Source: a virus. From it: DNA of 38,110 nucleotides. Location: positions 1 through 38,110 of the IMG/VR virus record IMGVR_UViG_3300042517_000292. One strand, 5' to 3'. Below are positions 32,101 through 38,110 of this stretch, piece after piece; within the stretch, counting starts at the first letter, position 1, and the number at the start of each line of letters is the position of its first letter. The notes below the pieces were generated by a model. It saw only the letters and a list, made by a program, of their open reading frames with translations. It was not told the origin of the DNA and ran no database searches. Position numbers and translations under genes: made by a program.

Positions 32101-33687
32101 GGTGACATCTTAACTGCAGAGCAAATTGGAACACAATCTCTTGGTAGAAATTTACAATTATCACTGACAAATATTTCAGGAATAAATGAATTAATTCTGG
32201 ATCAAGTCCAAGGAGAGTTTAAAGTTAATGGTGCCATGCCAATTCAGTATGTTGATAGTGTTGCTGGAATTACAACTATATTAACAACTTCTAGTTCAAA
32301 TGCATTAATAACTGATGTTGAATTGTATTCTCTAGAGACTGATGGACTGCATATTAAAGTGAATCATAAAAATCATGGTATGCATTCTGAAATTAATAGG
32401 GTTCAAATTAGTAATATTGATACAGATATAATCCCAACAACATTAACTACAGACTATACAAATTCAGAAACTGGTAGTATTAGTATTGCAAGCACAGTAT
32501 CATTTACTACTTTTGAGAATGTTTCTGTTGCATCAACAAATCCTGGATATGTTTTAATCGATAATGAAGTAATTTCTTACACTGGTGTTGGTAATGGTCA
32601 ATTAATAGGAATAACTAGAGGTATTGATCAGACAAGATCTTATAATTATTCATCAGGTTCAATAGTTAAAAAATATGAATTAAATGGAGTTTCATTAAGA
32701 AGAGTCAACAAAACTCATGATTTACAAGATGCTCTTGTTCAAAGACCAGTAGGATTAGATTATTATTATATTAAACTCGACATGTCTTCAAATGGAACTG
32801 ATAGAAATAGTGGTTCTGGATTTGAAAAATTATATATTAATGACACCAAATCAACAGGAGGTAACTCTATAAGTGCTTCCCAAAATATACAATATGAAAT
32901 AGCAAGACCAATAGTTCAAACATTAGTTTTATCTGAAACTAACATTCGTTCTTCCATTAAAACTACAACTGGAACTAGTATTGATGGTGGTGAAGTATCA
33001 TTTATTGAATCCGAAATACTTCCATTAAATATATCAGAAAATACTTATTTTGATACTCCACGAATAGTAGCATCGAAGGTCAATGAACTGGATAAATTAA
33101 ATAGTTTACCAGGAAATAAATCATTAAGTGTAACTTTCAACCTATCAACTTTAAATAATACTGTTTCACCAGTAATCGATTTAGATAGAGTTGGATTAAT
33201 TTTAACAACAAATAGAGTAAATAATGCCATTGATGATTATATTAATGATAGTAGAACTTCTTCAATATTAGAAGATCCAACGGCATTTATTTACACCAAT
33301 AAACTAATTGGTCTTGAAAATTCTGCATCCTCTATTAAAATTTTATTATCTGGTTATGTAAATGTCTTTAGTGAAATTAGAGCATTCTACACTATTTCAA
33401 ATACATTACAATCCAATCCAATTTACTATCCTTTCCCAGGATATAATAATTTGGACGTAAATGGAAACGTAATTGATATCTTTAACAGTGATGGATTACC
33501 TAATAAATTAGTACCTAAAACAGATGTACTTGGATTTGGTAGTCGTGAAATAGTCTTTAAAGATTATGAATTCTTTATTGATGATTTACCAGAATTTAGA
33601 TATTTTGGTATAAAGTTAATAGGAACGTCTACTAATCAGGCACATCCTCCAAGAATAAAAGACTTACGTGTAATTGCTTTAGCTTAA
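26179..33687 (+). CDS. Giant DUF4815-type baseplate/tail-fibre protein (2502 aa)
   Basis: The N-terminus (NLNVSPYFDDFDLEKQYYQV, FKPGLPVQARELTSLQSVLQ, then LFKEGSVVIPG) matches the DUF4815 domain of large phage tail proteins; it extends to about residue 420 (GKAFIKGYEVNVKG at about 355). At about 1115-1141 a conserved helix (QLEDRIRNLEYYTALSLLE) follows. A proline hinge (PPPPPPAPP, about 1663-1671) precedes a domain starting GDPLGQSFFIT that resembles beta-sandwich binding modules. GxGY repeats (about 1914 and 1968) and an IDNEV module (about 2124) occur near the end. In T4 this slot holds gp9-gp12, so it is likely the peripheral baseplate or fibre carrier; the exact homology is unresolved. 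Confidence 0.75.
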   Translation: MPKETNLNVSPYFDDFDLEKQYYQVLFKPGLPVQARELTSLQSVLQNQIEQVGNHLFKEGSVVIPGQINYNNTLFAVEVESEYLGIPFASYAQQLLGKIIKGENSNVNAKIILILGPEFSDRGYHTIYINYLSAGTDEKQSFDNGETLLLQENLVLNNLNFQSGQGFAIAAPTDCTSTGSAVFLSEGIYFLRGSFVKVNEQVLVLDPHANNPSYRVGFEILEEVVTSSQDQSLNDNAKGFNNYAAPGADRLKITATLAKKPLDSEKNENFIEILIVRNGFVSHINETPEYNVIVDELARRTFDQSGDFYVKPFSIVSRESLNDGKGNNGIFNSNQLTYGSLTPSSNLGVYKISPGKAFIKGYEVNVKGVTFLDFEKTRTTKTLENQKINFITGPTLTLNRVFGAPKIGFGTDTTISLRDRRIGAAHSISSGKEIGVARVYDYALESGSYSSIDQNLNEWDIALYDIQTYTEITLNEPITLSTPTFIEGKSSGATAYLRYNTTTGIVTAYNGQGNFIFGEKLVFNGLEGNRVATAITAYSIDDVKSLYSLVGSGVTFNSDVKPQLKASYGQVIITPKSGTAPGICTVTSNDLVFLNVVKPGDLVSFTNPGINNSQLKTFARIESVIDDYNIIISGITTVSNICDGGLPTSQITPVDFSILKSKFQSSSDNTLYTPLPKKWISNVSLTNSNLTIRKEFNVTITANTTNTIQADEDEFFLPFDEERYVLVNSSGYIEPLTPDKFRYTNGNREIRIFGLNGVGSARLIATLEKINIKNKVKNVNRVNSIIIDKSKFAQSGIGSTTLNDGLSYGSYGYGLRVQDKELCLLVPDVTKVYGIFESSDTTNPKLPRISLFNLNGPTGRVDDLIVGEEFIGKESGAIGIFVSKFDSLNLEFIYLNELRFKLNESVEFKETKISGVINAFFDGDSNITNRYLLDSGQKETICDYSKLIRLADNKEPKKKIRIIFESSQYSSSDSGDLTTVSSYDQINYCDLPLINNNTRLTDILDIRPRVLPFNPSSSTSPFEFFGRTFSEANNSSKNIIASDESITLTYSFYLPRIDKIYLNKNRKFQLINGIPSENPLPPIPIDDSLEVATINLPPYICNANSLDISLKQHKRYRMQDVAQLEDRIRNLEYYTALSLLETNTENLFVPDRNGLSRFKSGIFVDNFSTRNSQVKIGPVKNSIDPENLELRPSPFTTEIDLQLGSKSLIGIGTTASPIADTKFVNDLVGNNVRRTGQLLTIDYDEVVEIKQPFATRVENVVPYLVTSYRGTIELFPSSDIWIDQVRLEPQRLELDLYTESREELIHSGFDPQTGLTPVTWDAWEATWTGSTSTIQNAANFVGSSSQQIGRTITTTNTFQNVQTTTVTRTGTETRSGTQLKLSEQVDVVNEGDRVVSTSVIPFMRSRNIEFTGKSFKPFTRIYTFFDGVDVNKFVLPKLIEIQMVTGKFNVGELITGRMSTGSETEINSSTPFITFRVAKSNHKYGPIANPLDTFTVSPYNQSYTIPEEYSSSSILLNVDTASLSDMTQGLYRGFIQTGMRLRGEQGEAIVTNVRLFTDNVGTIIGSFFIPNPNIISNPSFETGIKLFKLTSSSTNSSVGGVVRTDGEEQYFAQGTINNQQETIRTTRKPRFDEETVSESRGATDVQTSTAVSTFTTVTTITLPPPPPPAPPWGGDPLGQSFFITNSTGVFVTALDVFFNTKDDTLPVTVQLRPVVNGVPSTDIYPFSEVVIEAKDVITSSDASLPTKVIFPSPIYLNPNSENAIVLLSQSYEYTAWISRMGEIDIGTLSQPESRQVLVSAQPMLGSLFKSQNGSTWTPSQYEDLKFNLYSARFKGQNGSITFYNPDLSEGNAQIAKLLKDSLEFNSRKIIVTLNDTVDVSAVDLGNTVIQLNNTATANYVGAGGSASGNLKIVNAGIGYTPSNGSSFTFTNVPLVSSTGTGKNATANITIGTVSGLSGVAIAATISNGGSGYQIGDILTAEQIGTQSLGRNLQLSLTNISGINELILDQVQGEFKVNGAMPIQYVDSVAGITTILTTSSSNALITDVELYSLETDGLHIKVNHKNHGMHSEINRVQISNIDTDIIPTTLTTDYTNSETGSISIASTVSFTTFENVSVASTNPGYVLIDNEVISYTGVGNGQLIGITRGIDQTRSYNYSSGSIVKKYELNGVSLRRVNKTHDLQDALVQRPVGLDYYYIKLDMSSNGTDRNSGSGFEKLYINDTKSTGGNSISASQNIQYEIARPIVQTLVLSETNIRSSIKTTTGTSIDGGEVSFIESEILPLNISENTYFDTPRIVASKVNELDKLNSLPGNKSLSVTFNLSTLNNTVSPVIDLDRVGLILTTNRVNNAIDDYINDSRTSSILEDPTAFIYTNKLIGLENSASSIKILLSGYVNVFSEIRAFYTISNTLQSNPIYYPFPGYNNLDVNGNVIDIFNSDGLPNKLVPKTDVLGFGSREIVFKDYEFFIDDLPEFRYFGIKLIGTSTNQAHPPRIKDLRVIALA

Positions 33688-33688
33688 A

Positions 33689-33919
33689 ATGAACAATCAC
33701 TATTTAAAAGTTGAAGGTCATAATCATTTAGTTAGAGATGTGCAATCAAATGCCATAATAAACACAAATAAAGAAGGTTATCAATCCTACAAGTCTTTAA
33801 AAAATTCAAAAGAACGTGAGAAATGTAGGATTGATAACATTGAAAATGATTTAAATAGTCTAAAGTCAGATTTAGATGAAATTAAATCATTATTGAGGGC
33901 AATTGCAAATGGATCCTGA
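33689..33919 (+). CDS. Small coiled-coil protein (76 aa)
   Basis: MNNHYLKVEGHNHLVRDVQS... The N-terminal half is polar (INTNKEGYQSYKSLKNSKER) and residues 44-72 form a likely coiled coil (IDNIENDLNSLKSDLDEIKS with heptad hydrophobics). It begins one base after the giant's stop and overlaps the next small gene by 11 bases. I recall a protein of this kind in the same place in other cyanophages. A small structural or assembly role next to the neck genes is a reasonable inference. Confidence 0.75.
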   Translation: MNNHYLKVEGHNHLVRDVQSNAIINTNKEGYQSYKSLKNSKEREKCRIDNIENDLNSLKSDLDEIKSLLRAIANGS

Positions 33920-34082
33920 CAAAATTTTTTTAACAGATTTTAACAAATCTTTTGAATATGAGAAAATATCTAGAGATATAGATAATATAGATGATATTGA
34001 GTATTTAAAAAAACTTGCAAAATCATATATTAAATTATACTTTCAACAACAAGAAGTTATAGTAAATTTGGGGCAGTTGTAA
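33909..34082 (+). CDS. Small acidic helical protein (57 aa)
   Basis: MDPDKIFLTDFNKSFEYEKI... continues SRDIDNIDDIEYLKKLAKSY and ends FQQQEVIVNLGQL: acidic, almost wholly helical. It overlaps the coiled-coil gene by 11 bases and ends one base before the gp13 start, so it is firmly embedded in the neck operon and probably translationally coupled. I recall similar short proteins upstream of gp13 in cyanophages, function unknown. Confidence 0.75.
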   Translation: MDPDKIFLTDFNKSFEYEKISRDIDNIDDIEYLKKLAKSYIKLYFQQQEVIVNLGQL

Positions 34083-34083
34083 A

Positions 34084-34923
34084 ATGGCACAACCAGCATC
34101 ACGACAACAATTAATAGATTATTGCAAGAGAAAACTTGGTTACCCAGTTTTAGAAATTAATGTTGCAGATGAGCAAATTGATGATCTTGTTGATGATGCT
34201 ATACAATTTTTTCAAGAGAGACATTTTGATGGTGTCTCTCAAATGTATTTAAAATATCAAGTAACCCAGGGAGACATTGATAGAGGTAGAGCAAAAATGG
34301 GTGGAGTTGGTATTGCAACAACTTCAGCAACTACAAATATTGCGGGGACTCCAACAACATTTAATTACTTTGAAAGCAGTAATTATTTACAAGTTCCACC
34401 ATCAATAATTGGAATTAATAAAATTTTCCACTTTGAAGGATCTAATAGTATTTCTAGTGGAATGTTTAGTATAAAATATCAATTATTTTTAAATGATATT
34501 TACTATTGGGGGTCTACAGAACTTTTAACATATTCAATGGTTAAAAGATATCTTGAAGACATTGACTTTTTATTGACAACTCAAAAGCAAATAAGATTTA
34601 ATCAAAGAATGGATAGATTATATCTAGACATTGATTGGGCAAGTTTAAAAGCAGGAGAATTTATAATAATTGATTGTTATAGGGCATTAGATCCCAATGA
34701 TTATAGTAGAGTATGGAATGATTCGTTCTTAAAACCATATTTAACATCACTTATCAAAAAGCAATGGGGTCAAAATTTAATTAAATTCCAAGGTGTAAAA
34801 TTACCAGGTGGAATAGAATTAAATGGAAGACAAATGTATGATGACGCTCAAAGAGAGATTGATGAGATTATGAATAAGATGTCATCTACATATGAATTAC
34901 CACCACTAGACATGATCGGGTAA
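34084..34923 (+). CDS. 13: Neck protein gp13 (279 aa)
   Basis: gp13 forms, with gp14, the neck that closes the filled head and joins it to the tail; T4 gp13 is 309 aa. The N-terminal SRQQLIDYCKRKLGYPVLEI, DDLVDDAIQFFQERHFDGVS (residues 36-55) and YLKYQVTQGDIDRG are typical. The C-terminal half has FNQRMDRLYLDIDWASLKAG, IIDCYRALDP and YLTSLIKKQWGQNLIKFQGV, and ends with PGGIELNGRQMYDDAQREID. It is followed after six bases by gp14, as in T4. Confidence 0.92.
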   Translation: MAQPASRQQLIDYCKRKLGYPVLEINVADEQIDDLVDDAIQFFQERHFDGVSQMYLKYQVTQGDIDRGRAKMGGVGIATTSATTNIAGTPTTFNYFESSNYLQVPPSIIGINKIFHFEGSNSISSGMFSIKYQLFLNDIYYWGSTELLTYSMVKRYLEDIDFLLTTQKQIRFNQRMDRLYLDIDWASLKAGEFIIIDCYRALDPNDYSRVWNDSFLKPYLTSLIKKQWGQNLIKFQGVKLPGGIELNGRQMYDDAQREIDEIMNKMSSTYELPPLDMIG

Positions 34924-34929
34924 ACCAAA

Positions 34930-36315
34930 ATGGCATTAAATCCATTCTTTCTCCATGGTTCTATAGGTGAAAAAAATCTTATTCAAGATTTGGTAAATGA
35001 ACAATTAAGAATGTACGGTGTTGAAATTTATTATATACCGAGAAGTTATATTAATGAAAAAACTATTATAGAAGAAGTTTCAAAATCTGAGTTTAAATAT
35101 GCAGTTCCATTAGAAGCATATGTGGAAACTTATGAAGGATATAGTGGAGCTGGAACATTACTTTCAAAATTCGGAGTTCAAGAATTAGATGATCTTACGT
35201 TAACAATATCAAAAGAAAGATATGAATTGGCAGTAAAACCATTAATTCATGATAAAGAAAGTATGAAGTTGACGGATAGACCAAAAGAAGGTGATTTAAT
35301 TTATTTTCCTCTTGGTGATAGATTATTTGAAATAAAATATGTTGAACACGAAAAACCATTTTATCAACTTCAAGGCAGTTATACTTACGAATTGCGTTGT
35401 GAACTATTTGCATATAATAATGAATTGGTAGATACCAATATAGATTTTATTGATGATAATGTTGAATCAGAAGGTTATAATTTATTTTATCAAATGGTTG
35501 GATTTGGATCTACTGCATCCGCTATAACTTCTACAATTAATGGTGGAGTTACAAGAGTTAATTTATTAAATAGAGGATCTGGATATACTAATGTACCTTC
35601 AGTAGGATTTTCATCAGCACCAAATAATGGGTTAACTGCTGTTGGAATTGCATCTATGATTTCTGGTATTATAGATTTTTGTGAACCAAATCCAGATTTA
35701 TCTAGAGTACAAGCAGTTAATATTGTAAATCCTGGATATGGATATACAGTTGCTCCTCAAGTCTCATTTATTGGTGGTGGTGGATCTGGTGCTAGAGCAA
35801 CATCAGTAATTGGAAATGGTGTAGTTGGAATAATTACCATAATGAATGGTGGATCTGGATATTTAAACCCACCAACTGTTACTTTTACTGGAATTTCTAC
35901 AATACAAGCATCAGCAAAAGCAGTTATAAATTCTAGTGGAACAGTAACACAAATTCTAATAACCAATGGTGGTTTAGGATATCAATCAACACCAACAATT
36001 ACAATTTCATCCCCAGAAAGTATAGTTGGATACGGAACATATATATTTAATGAGATTGTAGTTGGAAGTTCTAGTAGTATTACTGCCAGAGTAAAATCTT
36101 GGAATGGTATAACTAAAATTTTAGAATTATCTAAAATTACTGGATCATTTAATTCTGGTGAAAATTTAGTTGGGCAAGAATCTGGTGCAACATACAGAAT
36201 TAAGTCACTAAATACTGATAATAGCAATGATGGATTTGCTCAAAATCAAGTTATTCAAGACGAAGCAAATCAAATAATAGATTTTAGTGAATCAAATCCA
36301 TTTGGAACCCCATAA
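34930..36315 (+). CDS. 14: Neck protein gp14 with inserted GxGY repeats (461 aa)
   Basis: The N-terminal 190 residues are a standard gp14 (ALNPFFLHGSIGEKNLIQDL, RMYGVEIYYIPRSYINEKTI, FGVQELDDLTLTISKERYEL, EGDLIYFPLGDRLFEIKYVE). T4 gp14 is only 256 aa. The extra length is mainly four GxGY...P.V repeats at about residues 217-360 (RGSGYTNVPSVGF, PGYGYTVAPQVSF, GGSGYLNPPTVTF, GGLGYQSTPTITI) separated by GSGA-type turns, like those in the giant tail proteins. The ending ESGATYRIKSLNTDNSNDGF returns to gp14-like sequence (ANQIIDFSESNPFGTP). The repeats would decorate the neck surface. Confidence 0.9.
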   Translation: MALNPFFLHGSIGEKNLIQDLVNEQLRMYGVEIYYIPRSYINEKTIIEEVSKSEFKYAVPLEAYVETYEGYSGAGTLLSKFGVQELDDLTLTISKERYELAVKPLIHDKESMKLTDRPKEGDLIYFPLGDRLFEIKYVEHEKPFYQLQGSYTYELRCELFAYNNELVDTNIDFIDDNVESEGYNLFYQMVGFGSTASAITSTINGGVTRVNLLNRGSGYTNVPSVGFSSAPNNGLTAVGIASMISGIIDFCEPNPDLSRVQAVNIVNPGYGYTVAPQVSFIGGGGSGARATSVIGNGVVGIITIMNGGSGYLNPPTVTFTGISTIQASAKAVINSSGTVTQILITNGGLGYQSTPTITISSPESIVGYGTYIFNEIVVGSSSSITARVKSWNGITKILELSKITGSFNSGENLVGQESGATYRIKSLNTDNSNDGFAQNQVIQDEANQIIDFSESNPFGTP

Positions 36316-36336
36316 TAAAATTTTTAAATTTCCAAT

Positions 36337-37344
36337 ATGTTTGATCACTTTTACCACGAAATTCTTAGAAAGACTATTGTAGCATTTGGTACGCTATTTA
36401 ATGGTATAACTGTAGAAAGAAAGGATAATAATAACACTGTCGATTCGGTAATAGAAGTTCCTTTAGCTTATGGTCCAACTCAAAAGTTTTTGGCTCGCTT
36501 AGAACAAGAACCAAATTTGAACAAACCAGTTCAAATAACATTACCAAGAATGTCTTTTGAATTTGTTGGATTGCGTTATGATACTGCAAGAAAATTAGCA
36601 CCAACACAATCATTTGTAGCAACAATAAGAACAGATAATACTGATTTAAGAAAGGCATATATGCCAGTTCCATATAATATGGATTTTGAGCTATCTATTA
36701 TGACATTATTGAATGATGATATGCTTCAAATTGTAGAGCAAATATTGCCATATTTTCAACCTTCATACAATTTATCTATAGATTTAGTATCAAGTATTGG
36801 AGAAAAAAGAGATATTCCTATAACATTAGAAAATATTTCTATGCAGGATAATTATGAAGGTGATTATTCTGTGAGAAGATCTTTAATTTATACTTTAAAG
36901 TTTACAGCAAAGACTTACCTTTTTGGTCCAATTTCTGGGTCAGAATCGGCAAAAGATATTATCAAAAAAGTTTCTCTTGGTCTTTCATCTGGAGAATATG
37001 GAGACACTCCAAGAAGAAATGTTGTTTATACCGTTGAACCAAAGGCAACTAAAAATTATACAGGTGACATTGCAACAAATATTGTCGATAATATTAATGA
37101 AGAAGATACTATTATAAATGTTCAAGATAGTTCTGAAATTCCAGTCAATTCTTATATAACAATAAATAATGAAACATTATTTGTAAAATCAAATTCCAAT
37201 AACACTTTAATTGTTGTTAGAGGATCTTATAATACTATTTCAACTGAACATGTATCTGGAAGTGCTGTCAAGTTGATAACATCTGAAGATAATTCATTAG
37301 TAAATAAGAATGATAATTTTGGATTTGATGGTTCTATTGATTAA
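36337..37344 (+). CDS. 15: Tail sheath stabiliser / tail completion protein gp15 with C-terminal module (335 aa)
   Basis: gp15 caps the finished tail and docks it to the neck; T4 gp15 is 272 aa. The family features are MFDHFYHEILRKTIVAFGTL (residues 1-20), a GITVERKDN strand, PLAYGPTQKFLAR, ITLPRMSFEFVGLRYDTARK (about 68-87) and MPVPYNMDFELSIMTLLNDD (about 110-130). After about residue 240 comes an extra beta module (TIINVQDSSEIPVNSYITIN then NETLFVKSNSN, IVVRGSYNTISTEHVSG) that matches the IDNEV module of the two giants. It is preceded by AATAAAAT, a poor late-promoter match. Confidence 0.9.
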   Translation: MFDHFYHEILRKTIVAFGTLFNGITVERKDNNNTVDSVIEVPLAYGPTQKFLARLEQEPNLNKPVQITLPRMSFEFVGLRYDTARKLAPTQSFVATIRTDNTDLRKAYMPVPYNMDFELSIMTLLNDDMLQIVEQILPYFQPSYNLSIDLVSSIGEKRDIPITLENISMQDNYEGDYSVRRSLIYTLKFTAKTYLFGPISGSESAKDIIKKVSLGLSSGEYGDTPRRNVVYTVEPKATKNYTGDIATNIVDNINEEDTIINVQDSSEIPVNSYITINNETLFVKSNSNNTLIVVRGSYNTISTEHVSGSAVKLITSEDNSLVNKNDNFGFDGSID

Positions 37345-37352
37345 ATTTAAAA

Positions 37353-37790
37353 ATGGCAGAAAAATTTACCGACTTAGAAAGTGCTTTTGATGTAGAGACT
37401 GAGATTATTCACACAGAAAATACGTTAAAGGAAATAAAAAATATTGCAAAAGAAGTTGCAGAATTAAATAACGATGTCAGAAAAGATTATGAATATACAA
37501 GAGGAAATCTTTATTCAATAATTGAAAAGGGTCAAGAAGCATTGAATAGTGCTTTAGAATTAGCTCAAGATGGTGGGCAACCTAGAGCATATGAAGTTGT
37601 TGGGCAACTAATAAAAAATGTATCGGATGCCACAGATAAATTATTGGATTTGCAAAAAAAATTAAAAGATATTGAAGATAATAGCCAAATAAAATCACAA
37701 ACTAATGTGACTAATAATGCACTTTTTATTGGATCTACTGCAGAGTTATCTAAATTCTTAAAATCTAATAAAAACAACGAAAATACTTAA
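37353..37790 (+). CDS. 16: Small terminase subunit gp16 (145 aa)
   Basis: The small terminase recognises phage DNA and regulates the large subunit gp17 during packaging; T4 gp16 is 164 aa. The protein is almost entirely helical, as expected: TLKEIKNIAKEVAELNNDVR, DYEYTRGNLYSIIEKGQEAL, a QDGGQPRAYEVVGQLIKNVS segment (about residues 70-90) and a coiled coil LLDLQKKLKDIED, then a flexible tail ending STAELSKFLKSNK. Its place directly after gp15 agrees with T4 order. gp17 would be expected downstream, outside the window or after the next gene. Confidence 0.88.
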   Translation: MAEKFTDLESAFDVETEIIHTENTLKEIKNIAKEVAELNNDVRKDYEYTRGNLYSIIEKGQEALNSALELAQDGGQPRAYEVVGQLIKNVSDATDKLLDLQKKLKDIEDNSQIKSQTNVTNNALFIGSTAELSKFLKSNKNNENT

Positions 37791-37795
37791 TATTT

Positions 37796-37803
37796 TATAA
37801 ATA
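37796..37803 (+). promoter_or_regulatory. T4-type late promoter (perfect TATAAATA)
   Basis: TATAAATA, 20 bases before ATG 37824 and just after the gp16 stop. It is the best late box in the window. Confidence 0.85.
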
Positions 37804-37823
37804 AAGAAAAGTATCATCAAAAA

Positions 37824-38110
37824 ATGAAAAAGTTGTCTGAAGACCACAAAGAAATTGCAAGTGGTAAAAGAAAAGATGATGAAGGATATATGGCTCGCAA
37901 TGAAATGGATGCTATTGAGAGATCCATTAATAAATTAAGAAAGGTTATAAAAAAAAGCGATACTCAACTTCCAGCTTGGGTTCAATCTAAAATTACTAGA
38001 GCCGCAGATTATATTGATACTGCAGCAGAATATTTACAAAGTGACGAAAGTGTAGATGAAGGAGTAAGTGCAACCATCAATCCACAAAAGCATAAGGAAG
38101 CAAGAAAGCA
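37824..38110 (+). CDS. Conserved cyanophage protein, 5' part (runs off the window)
   Basis: MKKLSEDHKEIASGKRKDDE..., then EMDAIERSINKLRKVIKKSD, TQLPAWVQSKITRAADYIDT and AAEYLQSDESVDEG. The LPAWVQSKITRAADYIDTAA stretch is one I recall from several cyanophage proteins, without an assigned role; it may be a small DNA- or membrane-associated helical domain. At least 95 residues are visible and the frame is open at the right edge. It has its own strong late promoter and lies between gp16 and, presumably, gp17. Confidence 0.75.
   Translation, partial: MKKLSEDHKEIASGKRKDDEGYMARNEMDAIERSINKLRKVIKKSDTQLPAWVQSKITRAADYIDTAAEYLQSDESVDEGVSATINPQKHKEARK

Noticed and set aside
36316-36336. Late promoter before gp15
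   Set aside because: Only AATAAAAT is present, two mismatches from AATAAATA in the critical end; gp15 is probably read through from upstream.

Overview
The window is part of a T4-like cyanophage genome, most likely a myovirus of marine Synechococcus or Prochlorococcus. The evidence is a run of recognisable T4-type virion genes in T4 order on the + strand (gp25, gp6, a gp7-type giant, gp8, a giant DUF4815-type protein, gp13, gp14, gp15, gp16), T4-type late promoters (AATAAATA or TATAAATA), a phage tRNA-Leu(UAA), and many tiny proteins of kinds I remember from cyanophages. No database was searched; names rest on recognised motifs, gene order and length.

Positions 1-8000 form an accessory region of visibly higher GC. 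It holds about 25 very small genes (36-204 codons), nearly all of unknown function, the tRNA and two clear intrinsic terminators. The intergenic spaces are highly patterned. Most genes have their own sigma70-like promoter, often with a G/C-rich hairpin between an upstream 8-mer (YTGKYACA) and the -10 box. Many transcripts seem to begin with a common C/A-rich leader (GTTCACCACTGAACCCC) that lacks a Shine-Dalgarno sequence. A family of short palindromes (ATCTCGACGAGAT) clusters at three places. At 398-426 a near-perfect consensus promoter points left.

Positions 8000-10600 are a transition. A structured leader precedes a 54-aa gene. A perfect TTGACA-17-TAAAAT promoter then starts a tight operon with a GT-A-type glycosyltransferase and two tiny genes coupled by one-base stop/start overlaps, followed by two unknown genes.

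Positions 10600-37800 are the AT-rich late structural block. Late promoters precede gp25, gp8 and the gene after gp16. Two huge genes dominate. A 3876-aa protein in the gp7 slot carries a gp7-like wedge segment at its N-terminus followed by a long chain of beta-rich repeats, a YHYH domain and a carbohydrate-binding-like domain. A 2502-aa DUF4815-type protein occupies the T4 gp9-gp12 slot and is probably host-contacting baseplate or fibre material. The same small repeat modules (GxGY...P.V and IDNEV) recur in the giants, gp8, gp14 and gp15, so the virion proteins appear to have exchanged or accreted common surface modules. The window ends inside a further gene after the small terminase.
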